This document shows positions 11,215 through 22,792 of a stretch of 64,000 bases of DNA, in pieces. Every line of letters starts with the position of its first letter. The first letter of the stretch is position 1. The position numbers were made by a program, and so were the translations under genes. Under the pieces are notes generated by a model. It made no database searches. It was given only the letters and a program-made list of their open reading frames with translations, and was not told where the DNA came from. Source of the DNA: Aphrophora alni (taxonomy: Eukaryota > Arthropoda > Insecta > Hemiptera > Aphrophoridae); NCBI GenBank assembly GCA_963513935.1, contig OY740771.1, positions 17,777,349-17,841,348 of the forward strand. The letters are read 5' to 3'.

Positions 11215-11390
11215 AAAAATAAAGACTCCCAGCTCTCACTAATAGCGTCAGAAACGGAAAAGAACAAGAGTTAGTCAAGAGAGACCTGATAGGAAGCTTG
11301 AAAAGAGAGATCTAACCCAAGACTACATAAAAATGTGTAGACTGAGCTAGGTTACCAGGCCCGTACTCACTATAGGGATTTAATGAAGAC
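11215..11390 (-). repeat. Dispersed repeat family A, well preserved copy
   Basis: Reverse copy with the full arm: 'gttagtcaagagagacctga', 'ctaacccaagactacat', 'gtgtagactgagctaggtta' and 'cccgtactcactataggga'. Confidence 0.7.
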
Positions 11391-12840
11391 AAAATAAAAA
11401 TGTCTTGATTCAAATTGAACTTATTTTTATGCACATTCAACGAGTAACATTTTGAATTATCATTTCACAACAGCATGAATACATAAGCTGTGTTGTTGAA
11501 AGTACTTTCCTTTATCTATAACCAAAAATTGATGTTAACTTAAAATGATGTATTTACTTTTTCCGTAATAGGATACAGACCGGTACATAGTCAAACAAAT
11601 CACATTTGATATAATGTCAAAATTGACAACTGTCATAAATCTTGCGGGTAAAATTAAATTGATTTAAAAACCAGGACATTTACTTCAGTTTTCCATGTAT
11701 AAAGTGTATTAAAACTAAACGAATTGTCATACTGGTATGAAATACTGTGGAATCAAAACAAATCTGCCTCATAGTTTATGTAGGTTCTGCTTAATATTAG
11801 TATTGCATGGAAATGTAAAACGACCTTCCTCAAGTGCAATATATAAAATTCAATTAATTCTAAGTCTTTTGTAGTAGTCTCAAGTCAAATAGTAAATTTG
11901 TTGAAATATCTGATTCATCTAGCCCATTATGATAATATACAATGATGATTTTTATTATCTGTTTGAGCGGTGTATATCGCGAGGGCTTATTGAGCTTCTA
12001 ATTTCAACCACATAAAAAAAACCCATATAAATTCATTAGCTCTGTTATCTCTAGAACGTACCTGATAAAGTTATCTTAAATGATTTTTAATACCCTAGTC
12101 AAAAACCTAAAAGACTCTATCGTTTTCTGCTCAAGATTTTAAGATTCATATTTAGCAGTAACTTCTCTGTAGTTTCCTCTTGCAGAATACATTTCTTCCT
12201 CATAAATATGGCCATATTTTGCATGTTTTTTCTCAGGTACCTGTCTTGTGATGGAACCCACCTGCTTTCTTATATTGCCCCCCTTATAATGTAATTTCTC
12301 TTCCGTAATATTTACAGTCCTTCATCTCCCCCAGTGTATTTTCTAACCCTAGTATAACTGGTTTTCCAACTCCTCGGTAATGATTATGAATTTTAAAGCT
12401 AACACTTTATTGCACAGAGCATTTGTTCACAGCATGTCCTTGAACCTATCGAAGGGTTACTTTGTTGAGGCCTCCTAATGCCATGTGTTTCTGAGATAAA
12501 TCTAGAATAACTTTAACTTAAATTCAATGAAACCCAGTGCTATCTGTACATATCAAACATAACTTTATAGAGTTACTGGCTATATAATTTATTCATAAAT
12601 TTACTGATAACAATTGCCACAACAATTCTTTAAGTTTATACTACAAAATATACCTCGAATTCTCTTAAACCATAATCTAAATATTTAGTTTTCTGTACGT
12701 TATTTGTTATTCAAAATGCGAAAGCAACGATTACAACAGCAAGAACTCTCGATTCCTGATTTAAAGAACTCTTCACTGTGCGGTTAAAACAAGTTGATGG
12801 TCAGCATCAGGTACTTAAAAAGCCTAATCATATAATGCAA
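11391..12840. other. Non-coding spacer, nothing recognised
   Basis: AT-rich sequence without open frames of note, tandem repeats or transposon motifs that I can name. Confidence 0.4.
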
Positions 12841-12849
12841 TACAGAAGT

Positions 12850-13170
12850 GTAAGTTTAATTTCAACAGTTGTGGTTATTAGTTTTCGGAGTCTCGTAATT
12901 ATATACATCACTACTCTCTTGGTGTCAGTTCAGCCCCAGCAATTCTCGTAGATGTGTATATGTGAAGGTGCCTCCACTCGCAACACTAATATTGGTGGAT
13001 TGATCCTACAGGATCTCGTAGCTACAAGAAATTTTTCTTCGGATATCAGGATTCAAAGTTAGAATTTTGACAATAACACCCCTATAGAAGTAGATTGGCA
13101 CCAAACATGCAAAATTGAAAACGAAATGTGAACAGAAACCATATAAGATGGCCGCCGTTTTCATATTTCT
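12850..13170 (+). repeat. Dispersed repeat family B, longest copy
   Basis: It contains 'gtgcctccactcgcaacact', 'gatcctacaggatctcgtag', 'cggatatcaggattcaaag' and 'atggccgccgttttcatat', the most complete run of family words in the window. Open frames at 13006-13203 (minus) and 13115-13369 (plus) cross it and show no protein family. Confidence 0.5.
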
Positions 13171-15000
13171 TATTACTTTTTTTAATTTCAGTAGTGAGCA
13201 CACAACAGTCCCCTATACCTTATTTTGGTGGTACTATCTTGCATATTTACATAGGGGTCGGTATGTCGAACGCCAGTTTTTCGATTTCCCTGTGCCATTA
13301 ATTGTAAATATTAGTCATAAAAAGATGTCAAAATTTGTGGTCAATACAAAATTTACGCATATTTCGTAGACTGGGTAAGTTATATACGATTTTTTATTCC
13401 TTAAGTAGAATATAAAAATGTACGTTCAGAATTTTGAAAAAATTCCACTTACAATACAAGGGGGAAAAACAAATAAACGCTTACACCAAATAATTATCTT
13501 AGTGATCAGTACAACAATGACTATATCAACGTTATTTTAAGTATCAGCTAGTACAAATTAGTTATTTGATCGTTTAAACATAATATCTTTAATCAAAGAA
13601 GTAGGACTGCAGAGTAGCGTAAATAGTTTATCCTAATATTCCCCAGACATCAATCTGTTGCCATTATAAAGGGAGTTGCATGTTTAGGAAACTTTTGATT
13701 TGTCGATGCATGATAACTTACTATAAATCAACGCTCTCTATTGCTTACTTTCAGCTAATGATATATGGAAAGTTCTTTGAATATAATTAGGTTTAACACA
13801 AATGGTGGCATTATAATTTATTATTTACTTTGCAGCATGTAAATCGGCCCGCATTTATACGATAATGGATTATTTATGTCTACAAATTAAAGGAGCAATT
13901 ATCGCCTCCCAAACCGACTCTTCCAAATATGCATGTCGTTCTTACAAAGCATTACGTTGCCCTCCAAAATCTTACCAGGACTGGGCTCTGTATGTCCTTA
14001 AACATTACATACCTCTAGAAACGTCCGTATAAGGTCATGGTTAAAACGAACCCTAATAATTGTCTTGACATCCAATCTTCTAAAACTTCTCATCACAAGG
14101 TTGCTTTTCTCTCTTATCTAATAAGTAGATATGTCTGTTTATGAAATCATGCCCTGGTTACTCCACCGTCATAAAGTCACCCTTGTTAAACCTAATTAGT
14201 ACCTTTCTTTTAGTATCAATGGAAACACTCACCCAGTGTTCTATACTGAATGTGAATGGTTCACGTATTGGCCATTAGAGTCCATCAATTACCTTGTGAG
14301 ATCATTTTTAAAAGAAAAGTGGTCCTGGCCCGCAGTGAGGTAAACTGCTATAAGACAGCAAACACGTTTCAAACAATACAGACACTTTTTCGTAACTAAA
14401 GAGAATTTTGGCCGAAATATGATCGACTAGGTGCAGAAGACCCTTTAGTGAGCACGGTGCTATCTGCAGTTGTAAGTGTATAGTTTTGTCAGTACCCCCA
14501 ACTAGTGTTAAGTCCCTCATCAAAAGCTAGCTGCTGGTTAGTGACCTATTGGTTGTTGCATCAGAGATCCAGGTGCCAATTAAAACGCCTGATAAGAGCT
14601 GACAATAGTACAGTCTAGCTCATCCAACACTTCGAGTTAGTTTCTTGTTAATAAGCAATTCCACAATCTCATCCGTAACTCCACCATGAAACATCTCAAA
14701 AACCAAGCAGTCTCATGGACTGATCAAACAGCATCTTTAGTGCTCTCCTTCAAAAATCAAGTGAAGTGATCGAACTCACCCTTCTCTTCAGAGTGAATCA
14801 ACCAAAATTTTCCTTCTTACCAATCCGTATTCATTTAGAAGCAAACTTCCAACCGCAGCCGATCTTACTTTCACGCCGAATTTTCACAGCCATGTGGCGT
14901 CAGTTTTGTCACCACCTCACCACCCACAGTTTTTTCACTCCAATTAACCTGTTTTAATTTAGTTGAGATCACTGTCAGATTCCATATACCCCTGTGATAT
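13171..15000. other. Spacer sequence, slightly GC-richer block, no gene assigned
   Basis: Bases about 14280-14960 are less AT-rich than their surroundings and hold two short open frames (14308-14523 minus, 14766-14957 plus). Neither shows a motif, a transmembrane helix or splice support that I recognise. A decayed coding remnant is possible but not shown. Confidence 0.35.
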
Positions 15001-15245
15001 TGTACATATTAGTTATATCCCTCATGAACTCATTTATAGGAGTTTTCTAGCTGTGTCTACACCTTTATTTATTTAGTTTTACATTAGACCCATTTCCTTC
15101 ATCTTCCATAACAGATGTCTTTCGATCATTAATTATTCTCTTCCTACTTTCACGCTATTAAGTATTTTAGAGTTAGGATCATCTCTTTTTTCATATATTT
15201 TTTACAGGCGATGATAACAGCGAGGTTTGTTGCCTTAATAAAAAA
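15000..15245 (+). repeat. Dispersed repeat family A
   Basis: Forward copy with 'gctgtgtctacaccttta', 'ccttcatcttccataacag', 'cttcctactttcacgctat' and the 3' tail 'aggcgatgataacagcgagg' followed by 'tttgttgcctt'. Confidence 0.65.
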
Positions 15246-18200
15246 ACAACAACAAAATATATTTATATGCAGTTGTACTGTAGTTAGCAGAAATATGAAA
15301 TGTAAATATAAGTATCAAAGCTGTGGATAAAGTGTAGTCAATGAATGGAGTTTTAAAATATGAATAAATCATTAAGTTAATATTTTGACGAGTCAATTAT
15401 TTTTTATGTGGATGTGCGAAATATATATATTTTTAATACTTTTTAACTAACTAATTAGATTGCATTTACGAAGGTGTAGGATAACATAATTAATTAATCC
15501 ATTTTCAGACACAACAAACGTGTAAATATTTATATATATTTATTCGTTTGTAATTTATTCTGGCCACGCTAATTACATTTTGTAACAGACATAAATTTAT
15601 TCGACCAATCGTGTCCAAACCTAAATTACATTTTGATTGATTGCTCAGAGATGATTACTTTTTATTGATTAGTTAGATTTGTCTGTGGTTTATTTAAATA
15701 ATTAAACAATGTTTTCAACATTTAAAATTCAGTACTGTAATAACTGTACATGTTTGTGATTAACCCTAAATGTACCACCCCCGCCTCAAAATGCTTCTCA
15801 AACACCACACTGTACACAGCAATTATTCCTTAAATTAATTAGACAAGATGAATCAGTTCAAAGACACACCAAACCAATACACACAGTGACCAAGCAAATA
15901 GCAACAACCGAAAACCCACTGCCAAAACCCAAATATCAAATAACAAAAGATTAATCAAAATATCTAATTACTACTTTTATAAAAACAATTTAGCATTTTT
16001 TAAATTAGTATTATCCCTTAGAAACTCGACCAGGATATTCATAAGATCTATTTGTTTACAAGTTGTAACGTTTATGTTTGTGGTGTATTAAAGCTAGCAA
16101 TGGTTAGAGTTGTGTTTTGAGAAGGCTGGAATTATTATGGTTACAAGAAACACAGAAACGGCTAATCACATTTTATCTGACTGAAAAGCCGCCTAATTAA
16201 GCCTGGATGACACAAGTTTTGTATGCTGAGACAATTATTGTCCTATACGGTGTTATCATATTCAATAAGTCTCCCTATTCAAGACTAAGGAATGAAATTG
16301 AAGGGCGCAATACCATAAATAAAGTTATCCATGCTGCCGTTTGTAACTTTACTTTTCTCCTACGAAGTTTGTTTTTACCAATATAACCTAACAATATTTA
16401 TATACAAATAAATAGGAAAAAGAACGCTACTTTAAATTGAAGTAATTAAACAGCCAATCGTAGAAATTATTTTGTTTTTTTTCCCACTAATTATAAAGTG
16501 GATTTATTTCAACATTTTTCGTTAAATCTGAAATTAAAATAAGGTTGTTAGAATTAAATTTACTTGTTTGCAAAATAGGTGACATGATATAATTTTGAAA
16601 TTTGAGAACATAATTCAAAAAAAGCGGGAAATAGTTTAAAACCTTGAAAACACCAGTAACACTAATATATCGTACATTTCAACTTTTGCCAGTTTATAAA
16701 CTGTACGTGGTAAGTGAATCCTTTATTTTGTGGGGGAGGGGGAATTCACATCCTTAATAATTGTTAATTTCACTACAGCACTCGTGAACTATCATCTTAA
16801 ATTCAGTTATTAAGATGTTTTAATTGTTTCTCAGTTGCAAAATCATAATAGGTAGGCCTATGCTAATTACAATACTTTTTACTACTTGATATTTTATTAA
16901 TACATCTGCATTGTACATTAAATACTTGTAAAAGTCTGCGCACTTGATGTCTTTGACATTATATTTTATTCAAAGATTCAATTTTTAATTGGTTGCTTTC
17001 ATCGCTTCACTATACTAGAAAATACTCTTTCCATATTAAAGTTAAACTGCGCAAAGATAAGGACAATTACTCGACTTTTTAATGAATCTGAAAAACATTA
17101 AATCATTTTGCATTTATAAAAGAATTCTACTTATTTCATGTAAAGCAAAAGTCGCACATTTCTTGTATGTTATATTAATATTTTAGAAGAATCGAACCGA
17201 TTTTACACGTATTATTAGGTATAAGTTTAGATGTTAGGAATTTAGAATCTCCATATAAATTTATTTTCTTTATTTAATATGTATTATAATAATGTACCTA
17301 ATTATATTTACTGTTTTTAATTTTCAAATTCTTATGTTTTTGTCGTGAATAATTTCTCACCTCTAAATTCTACATCGTTCCCACAACATACAATATTCCT
17401 TCTACTAAAATTATGTATAAATAAATATTTAGCTTCACTTGCTAGAAATCTTAAAATTAAAATTAACCATAAACACAATTTCCCACAAAGAAATAGGTTT
17501 ATTGAATAAAACCCATTTTAATTAAAGACAATATCGCCATCTTTAAAGTTGAACTACAATAAACAAAACTTTAAGTACCGTCACATTCAAGTCCGTTGAG
17601 GGAGGAACCAGTAGGTAACCTGACCTTGAAGAAACCAATAGGGACTGTGCTGGTTTCCTAACTCGTTTCCCCAATGTTATAACGCTTGACAAAGCGGTTC
17701 TAAATATCATAGTTACTGCACTTCCTTTTGTACCACAGTTGCAAAGAACATAAATAACGGACTATTTTTTTAAATACACATCCATAGCTGCTTTCCTTCC
17801 TTGTAAACAAATCATTAGCAATTTGTCAACAAAAACAATATTTTTCCGACTGACTAAATAAACCGGGTTATTTTTTGAAAAGATTCCAACTCTAATATTG
17901 AAAATACGGAGATAAATATTCAAATTATGTTCATAGGAATGTTATTTACCCTTAGAGGAAAGCTTAAAAACCATATGTGCAAAATTTAAAATCATTCCCA
18001 TCACCTCCCCCAACCTCCAACTCAAATATCTTTAATGGGTGTGATATATATATAGTCAACTTTCTGGACTATAAACAGCAAAATCCAATGACCCACGTAC
18101 AATCTACATCCCCAATTTCACAATATGCATCAGTTGAGAAAATCCAAGTATTATGGTTCATATTTTTCTAGTTTGTCTGGACTAATTTGTTTATTTATAA

Positions 18201-18500
18201 ACATATTACGTTATAAATGGGTAAATAAGTTGAAGAAAGATATACGTAAATAATGGCAAACTTACATCGTTTCCTACTTTATAGTATTACAACTTTGACA
18301 TGTTTTGCTTCTCAAACTCTCTACGTCAATTGTGATTAAAGTATTTACAAAAATAAACACAAAATCGCATTATCGGTTCATCGCCTAAATGACAATTTGA
18401 TGATTCATAAATGATTAGGTTGTTTTAAAATGACTTAAAATGTCAACAATTAGAAATTATTTTCCAGTACATAATTACGGGGTATCTTCCTTTGACAAAC
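15246..18500. other. Long AT-rich spacer, nothing recognised
   Basis: No exon, repeat array or transposase remnant could be supported. An open frame at 17977-18171 is isolated and featureless. Confidence 0.4.
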
Positions 18501-19035
18501 GAAATAGAAGTGAAAAATAACTTTTGTCTACAGTTGTTGACAAAGTGGCATTTTGTTCATTCAAATTAGTTTGCAAAACAGCTGATTTCTCAACAGTTTC
18601 ACTTTGCCCACTACTTTGCACACTACTTTGCTCACTCCGAATGGCAACCGAACAAAACGAAATTTAGGTTAAGTTTATTTGAATTGATTTATAATATACA
18701 GGAAATGTCCCGTATGTAGGTTAGATTAATTCTTACATGTAAAATAACATAAATAAACAACAAAACAACGTTTTAAAGTTGAAAAAGGAAGTAATTATTC
18801 ATGAAGATGATCGACAGTGTATGTACACGGACAGTATTTTTCGTTTGCCGTGTTTTTAAGTTGGCAATCCCGTTTCCTCAACAATACACCTAAGTTATTT
18901 GTAATATTCACAAATAACCTCAGTTTTGACGTGAGGTTGAACACTATTGTATTAAATTAATGTTTTATTAAATTGTGTTACTGTTGAAGTATGTTTTTTA
19001 TTTGTCACAAAATAACAACTGTAGACAAAGTATAA
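18501..19035. other. Flank of hairpin element with related terminal words
   Basis: Near 18520-18640 there are 'gtctacagttgttgacaaag' and repeated 'actttgctcac' words. Near 19010-19030 there is 'aacaactgtagacaaag'. These are related to the hairpin arms at 19036-19156, suggesting one mobile element of roughly 640 bases with the hairpin at its right end. Confidence 0.4.
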
Positions 19036-19156
19036 TGTGCAATTCGTGAGCAAAGTGTCTTTTTTAAACTCGATAAAATTGACGCACTCGGCAACCCTCG
19101 TGCGTCAACATTTTTCTCTCGTTTAAAAAAGTGCCACTTTGCTCACTAGTTGCACA
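19036..19156. repeat. Near-perfect hairpin / foldback palindrome
   Basis: Two arms of about 54 bases face each other across a loop of about 12 bases (19088-19099). The inner stem is 'gacgcac' against 'gtgcgtc', and the outer ends are 'tgtgcaa' against 'ttgcaca'. Arms share 'gagcaaagtg' and 'tttttttaaac'-type words, with a few mismatches and a small length difference. Confidence 0.85.
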
Positions 19157-19529
19157 TATAACTATTATCTATTCTTTAGAGGGTGGAACTTATATATTGG
19201 TCAAAAACGATGGCGTTTAGTAGCTAATACCATATGTAATATTGTATTTCTTAAAGAGTGTGTAAAATTATGGACTTTGTTTTGCCTTAAAATTAACTTT
19301 ATAATGTTATTATTAGAGATAACTAAATACTTTAGTCTTGCACAGTGGTCATATTATGTCCTAAAACTAATAACGGACTTTTGGAATTACAAAGTTTAGT
19401 GAAGCTAAAGTTGGCTTGATTGCTTACGGTAAATTTATAAGCTTAATAGTTGGTAACTCCTGGGTGTTATAGAACTTTATTATCAGTATTTACCCCGTCT
19501 ACGACAGGTATTCGAAATTATGGTCTTTA
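19157..19529. other. End of spacer, nothing recognised
   Basis: The open frame at 19139-19399 begins inside the hairpin arm and shows no family. No splice-supported coding sequence is seen. Confidence 0.4.
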
Positions 19530-20241
19530 ATCAGATTTAGTTCTTGGACTTATTTTGGTGTTATTTCGGTATCTTTAACTTATATTTATTAAATGGCTGT
19601 CAGTATATATTCTATTTTATATACTTATTGGGAAGAGGGGATTGTGTCCATACATTCCGGCTCATTTACCTTTCCTCGAATAATTGCTAAGTAATTGAGA
19701 TGGAAAATCAATTAGACCAATCAAGCATTTAAATATCCCACCCATATAAAAGTGTTTGATTTATTACAATTAATTTTAAACTTATCACCACATAATCATA
19801 TAAGAATATTGAGAGCAATAGATTCCTTCCACGTACACACTCCTCCTTAGGTGATAATGTTGTATGTGATCTGGAATTTAATTTTCTGACTTTTGTTATT
19901 TTGCCGATGTCAGCTTTTCTCAAAGTATTACTCCAAAGACGCGGTAACGTTTGTATAGATTTTCAGTCAATACGAAAACACAGGTGAAGTTTGAATATAA
20001 AATAGACTGAACATAAAATACCATGTTTTATAATTTGATGCACAATAATTATGTTATCAAAAAATGCGTACTTCGATAATTAATTTACAGATACTTCGTA
20101 TGAAAAGAAGTGGAAATTCTTATACGAGTATATCCCTTCTTTTTGTGAATTATCCATTGGTGTTTCTTTAATTCGCAGAGATAATTCAGTGAGTGGTTAT
20201 ATGGCTCAAAACATAGAAAATGTTCTTATGAACAAAAGACC

Positions 20242-20660
20242 GGAAACGCTTCTTTTACCAGCTACCCGCCATTTTGTTTTTTATTAAATAATTTATATCT
20301 CTAGAACGGTTTAACCGATTGTTTTGCAATTTTGCACTGTACTTAAAAATATAAAGACCTAATTTGAAAAAAAAAATTAACATTTCCATCAATCCATTAT
20401 TAATTTCTGTTATTTACAATTTTAAATGAAAATAACATTGAATGAGTTATTTTCATTTAGAATTTTAAATAACCGAAAATTTGAATCGGATTTCTTGAAA
20501 CAGGTTGATTAATTTTTTTTCAAACTAGGTCTTTAGATTGATGTAAAATAACTTGCAAAATTTTAAATCAATCGGTTGACCCGTTCTTGAGAAATAAATT
20601 ATTTAGTTTAATAACAAGTCGGGTAACTGATAAAAGAAGCTTTCGGGACATGCGTTTCGG
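20242..20660. repeat. Palindromic foldback element, right-arm copy
   Basis: Mirror of 7121-7535, with outer words 'cggaaacgcttcttttacc' and 'tttcgggacatgcgtttcgg' and centre 'aataacattgaatgagttatt'. It was therefore present before the duplication. Confidence 0.8.
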
Positions 20661-22406
20661 AACCGTTTTCTTTATTTTGATCAAAAATATCAAAATTTGA
20701 TTGCCTTTCTGTGATGTATTATTTAAATTTCTTTATTAAAATTAAACTTATTCACTCACTCACACACAGACACTCACTAATATGTGTGTATGCAAATAGA
20801 GTGAAGAAGGAAAATGTATTAAACATATGAGGTGTATGAGCCGTCATCATATTTGAGCATTTCATTTTCTGTTAATTGCGCAATGAATAGTCTGAGAATA
20901 TTTTAATAATATAGTTGGGAGTTGATAGTATCAGAGTAGATTAGTCTACTACAAATTCCAATCCAAACACCAATATTCTCATCGTGTTATAGCAGGTAAA
21001 AGCTCTCAATGGGATCGTGTGCATGCGTCACGTGAGTATGGAGGTGTTAGCCTCGTCTCGTAAAGAATGTGACGTCCAGAATTCTCTCCTTCTAAGGCAA
21101 GAACAACAGTGTAATAACACTGTTGCCATATTTAAGTTCATGCATGGTTTTAAATTTGTAAGTTGGTAGGCCTGGAGTTTTTTTTGTTTAAATGTGAGTC
21201 CTGCCATACGATACATCAATATGCTGATTTAATTTTCTAATACGGTTCTTTGGACTTTAGAGCATGCCAGAACTAACACTTGTTTTCCTGTCAGTATTAA
21301 TGTTCTTCCAGATTTTGTAGCGTCATAAAATAAACCGACTTACTGAAATGTCTGAATCAACTGTTTCACTGCTTTACAATGTAACACCTTACTCTCCTGA
21401 AAACTATCCCTTTATTCCTTGTTAAATATCTTCTGTGTTCAGGTTTTATAGTTATTTAATGGATTGTTCATATTAATAATATGATTTACTCGGACATTCA
21501 CCATCATTTATGCGAATAATTATTACACGACGTTTCGAGATTATAAACTAATTCTCGTTAGCAAGTGATAAATCAATATATAAAGTGAAAAAATCATAAA
21601 AAATCCATAATCTAAGAAAGGAACCCAGATTTAAAACAAGGCCTTAGCAGTCAAAATTAAGAGTAATTTTGTTTGTTAACTTGTGTACAATCTTCCAATC
21701 TCAGCAGTTTCTTGTTAATTATATTTGTCGACGTTCTTCGGAGTTCCTCAATTTTCCAGACTTAATTTAATTTAAATAATAAGACAATGGTAGGATTGAC
21801 GGAAGATTGTACTCGATTGTTTTATGTAGATCCTTAGAGATAAAATTAATATGATAATTTCAACACTTTATGTATTACACTTTATATAATTTATGACTAT
21901 GTTGATATAATGTATTCAACACATTATATCAAAAATCATATTCCACTGGGAACGTACACTCCAAAATAGATTGCATTAATATCACAAAACAAGTCCTTTT
22001 TCCTTATTTACTTTGCTCAATAAGGCTTCTTAGATGACGACTACCAGGAGCAGGAAGAGACATTATACATAATTCACCTAGTAGTATTTAGTGTAAACTA
22101 GTGTTTCACAGCATCTTTTGCATTGCAATAATTGTTTTTCACACATATTTTTGTTCACTCTGTAATTTACCGATGCCTCTGTTCAATCTAGTCTCTAGCG
22201 ATTTCATTTCGTAAGATTGTTCAGTCCTATCCCGGTAGTGGTTTAAACTTATGATGTTCCAGGATCATGAGTCAAAGTTAATGCTACGAATTACAACAAA
22301 TTCTAACTAAGCTGGCTAGAACTACAACAAAACAAACTCTAAGTGCTAAATATATGTTACGAAAATGACGTTTTGTAAGTGTTAAACAATATTACAAAAT
22401 AGATAT
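20661..22406. other. 3' flank of right transporter, with dispersed repeat
   Basis: No gene is recognised. Bases about 21340-21720 on plus match 63610-64000. The minus open frame at 21028-21219 is the partly open mirror of left-arm text that contains stops, so it is not a conserved gene. Confidence 0.5.
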
Positions 22407-22412
22407 TTTAAT
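22407..22412 (-). terminator. Variant poly(A) signal ATTAAA of right transporter
   Basis: On minus, ATTAAA lies about 70 bases after the stop codon, where the left copy has AATAAA. Confidence 0.5.
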
Positions 22413-22481
22413 AATTTAAAAATACGTACTAAATAAATAAACAATATTTACAAAAATCTTTTTAAAAATACATAAATTAGC

Positions 22482-22792
22482 CTACGTAATTACAGCTAAT
22501 TCAACATCTTGGTCCTTCGGTTTGGTTTTATTAAGTTTGTATTGTATTTGTTCCAAAGAAAGTCCTTTTGTATTTGGTATAAAAATTGCTGTGAAAATTG
22601 AAATAGAAAGACAGAAAGCTGAAAATATCCAGAAAACAACGTACGTGTGCAGTAGTTCTATCAACATCGGAAATAATTTTGTTGTGATAAAAGCAGTACC
22701 AAAAGAAACTGTTATAGCTATAGCTGCGGCTTGTCCTTTTATATTTGGGGGGAAAATTTCACCCATGATAGCCCATGGCATTGGTCCAGCAG
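22482..22792 (-). CDS. Right transporter exon E: helices 10-12 and C-terminus
   Basis: The acceptor on minus is 'ttttttccag' just above 22792. It encodes AGPMPWAIMGEIFP, two helices, IPNTKGLSLEQI and a charged tail. About 15 residues differ from the left exon, mostly conservative (for example SFGTAFITT for AYGSAFVAT). Confidence 0.92.

Noticed and set aside
13115..13369. 84-residue open frame starting MKTKCEQKPYKMAAVF
   Set aside because: It runs through a family B repeat copy and has no recognisable domain.
14308..14957. Less AT-rich patch with two open frames as a possible gene
   Set aside because: No motif, no splice support and no similarity that I recognise; kept only as an unassigned block.
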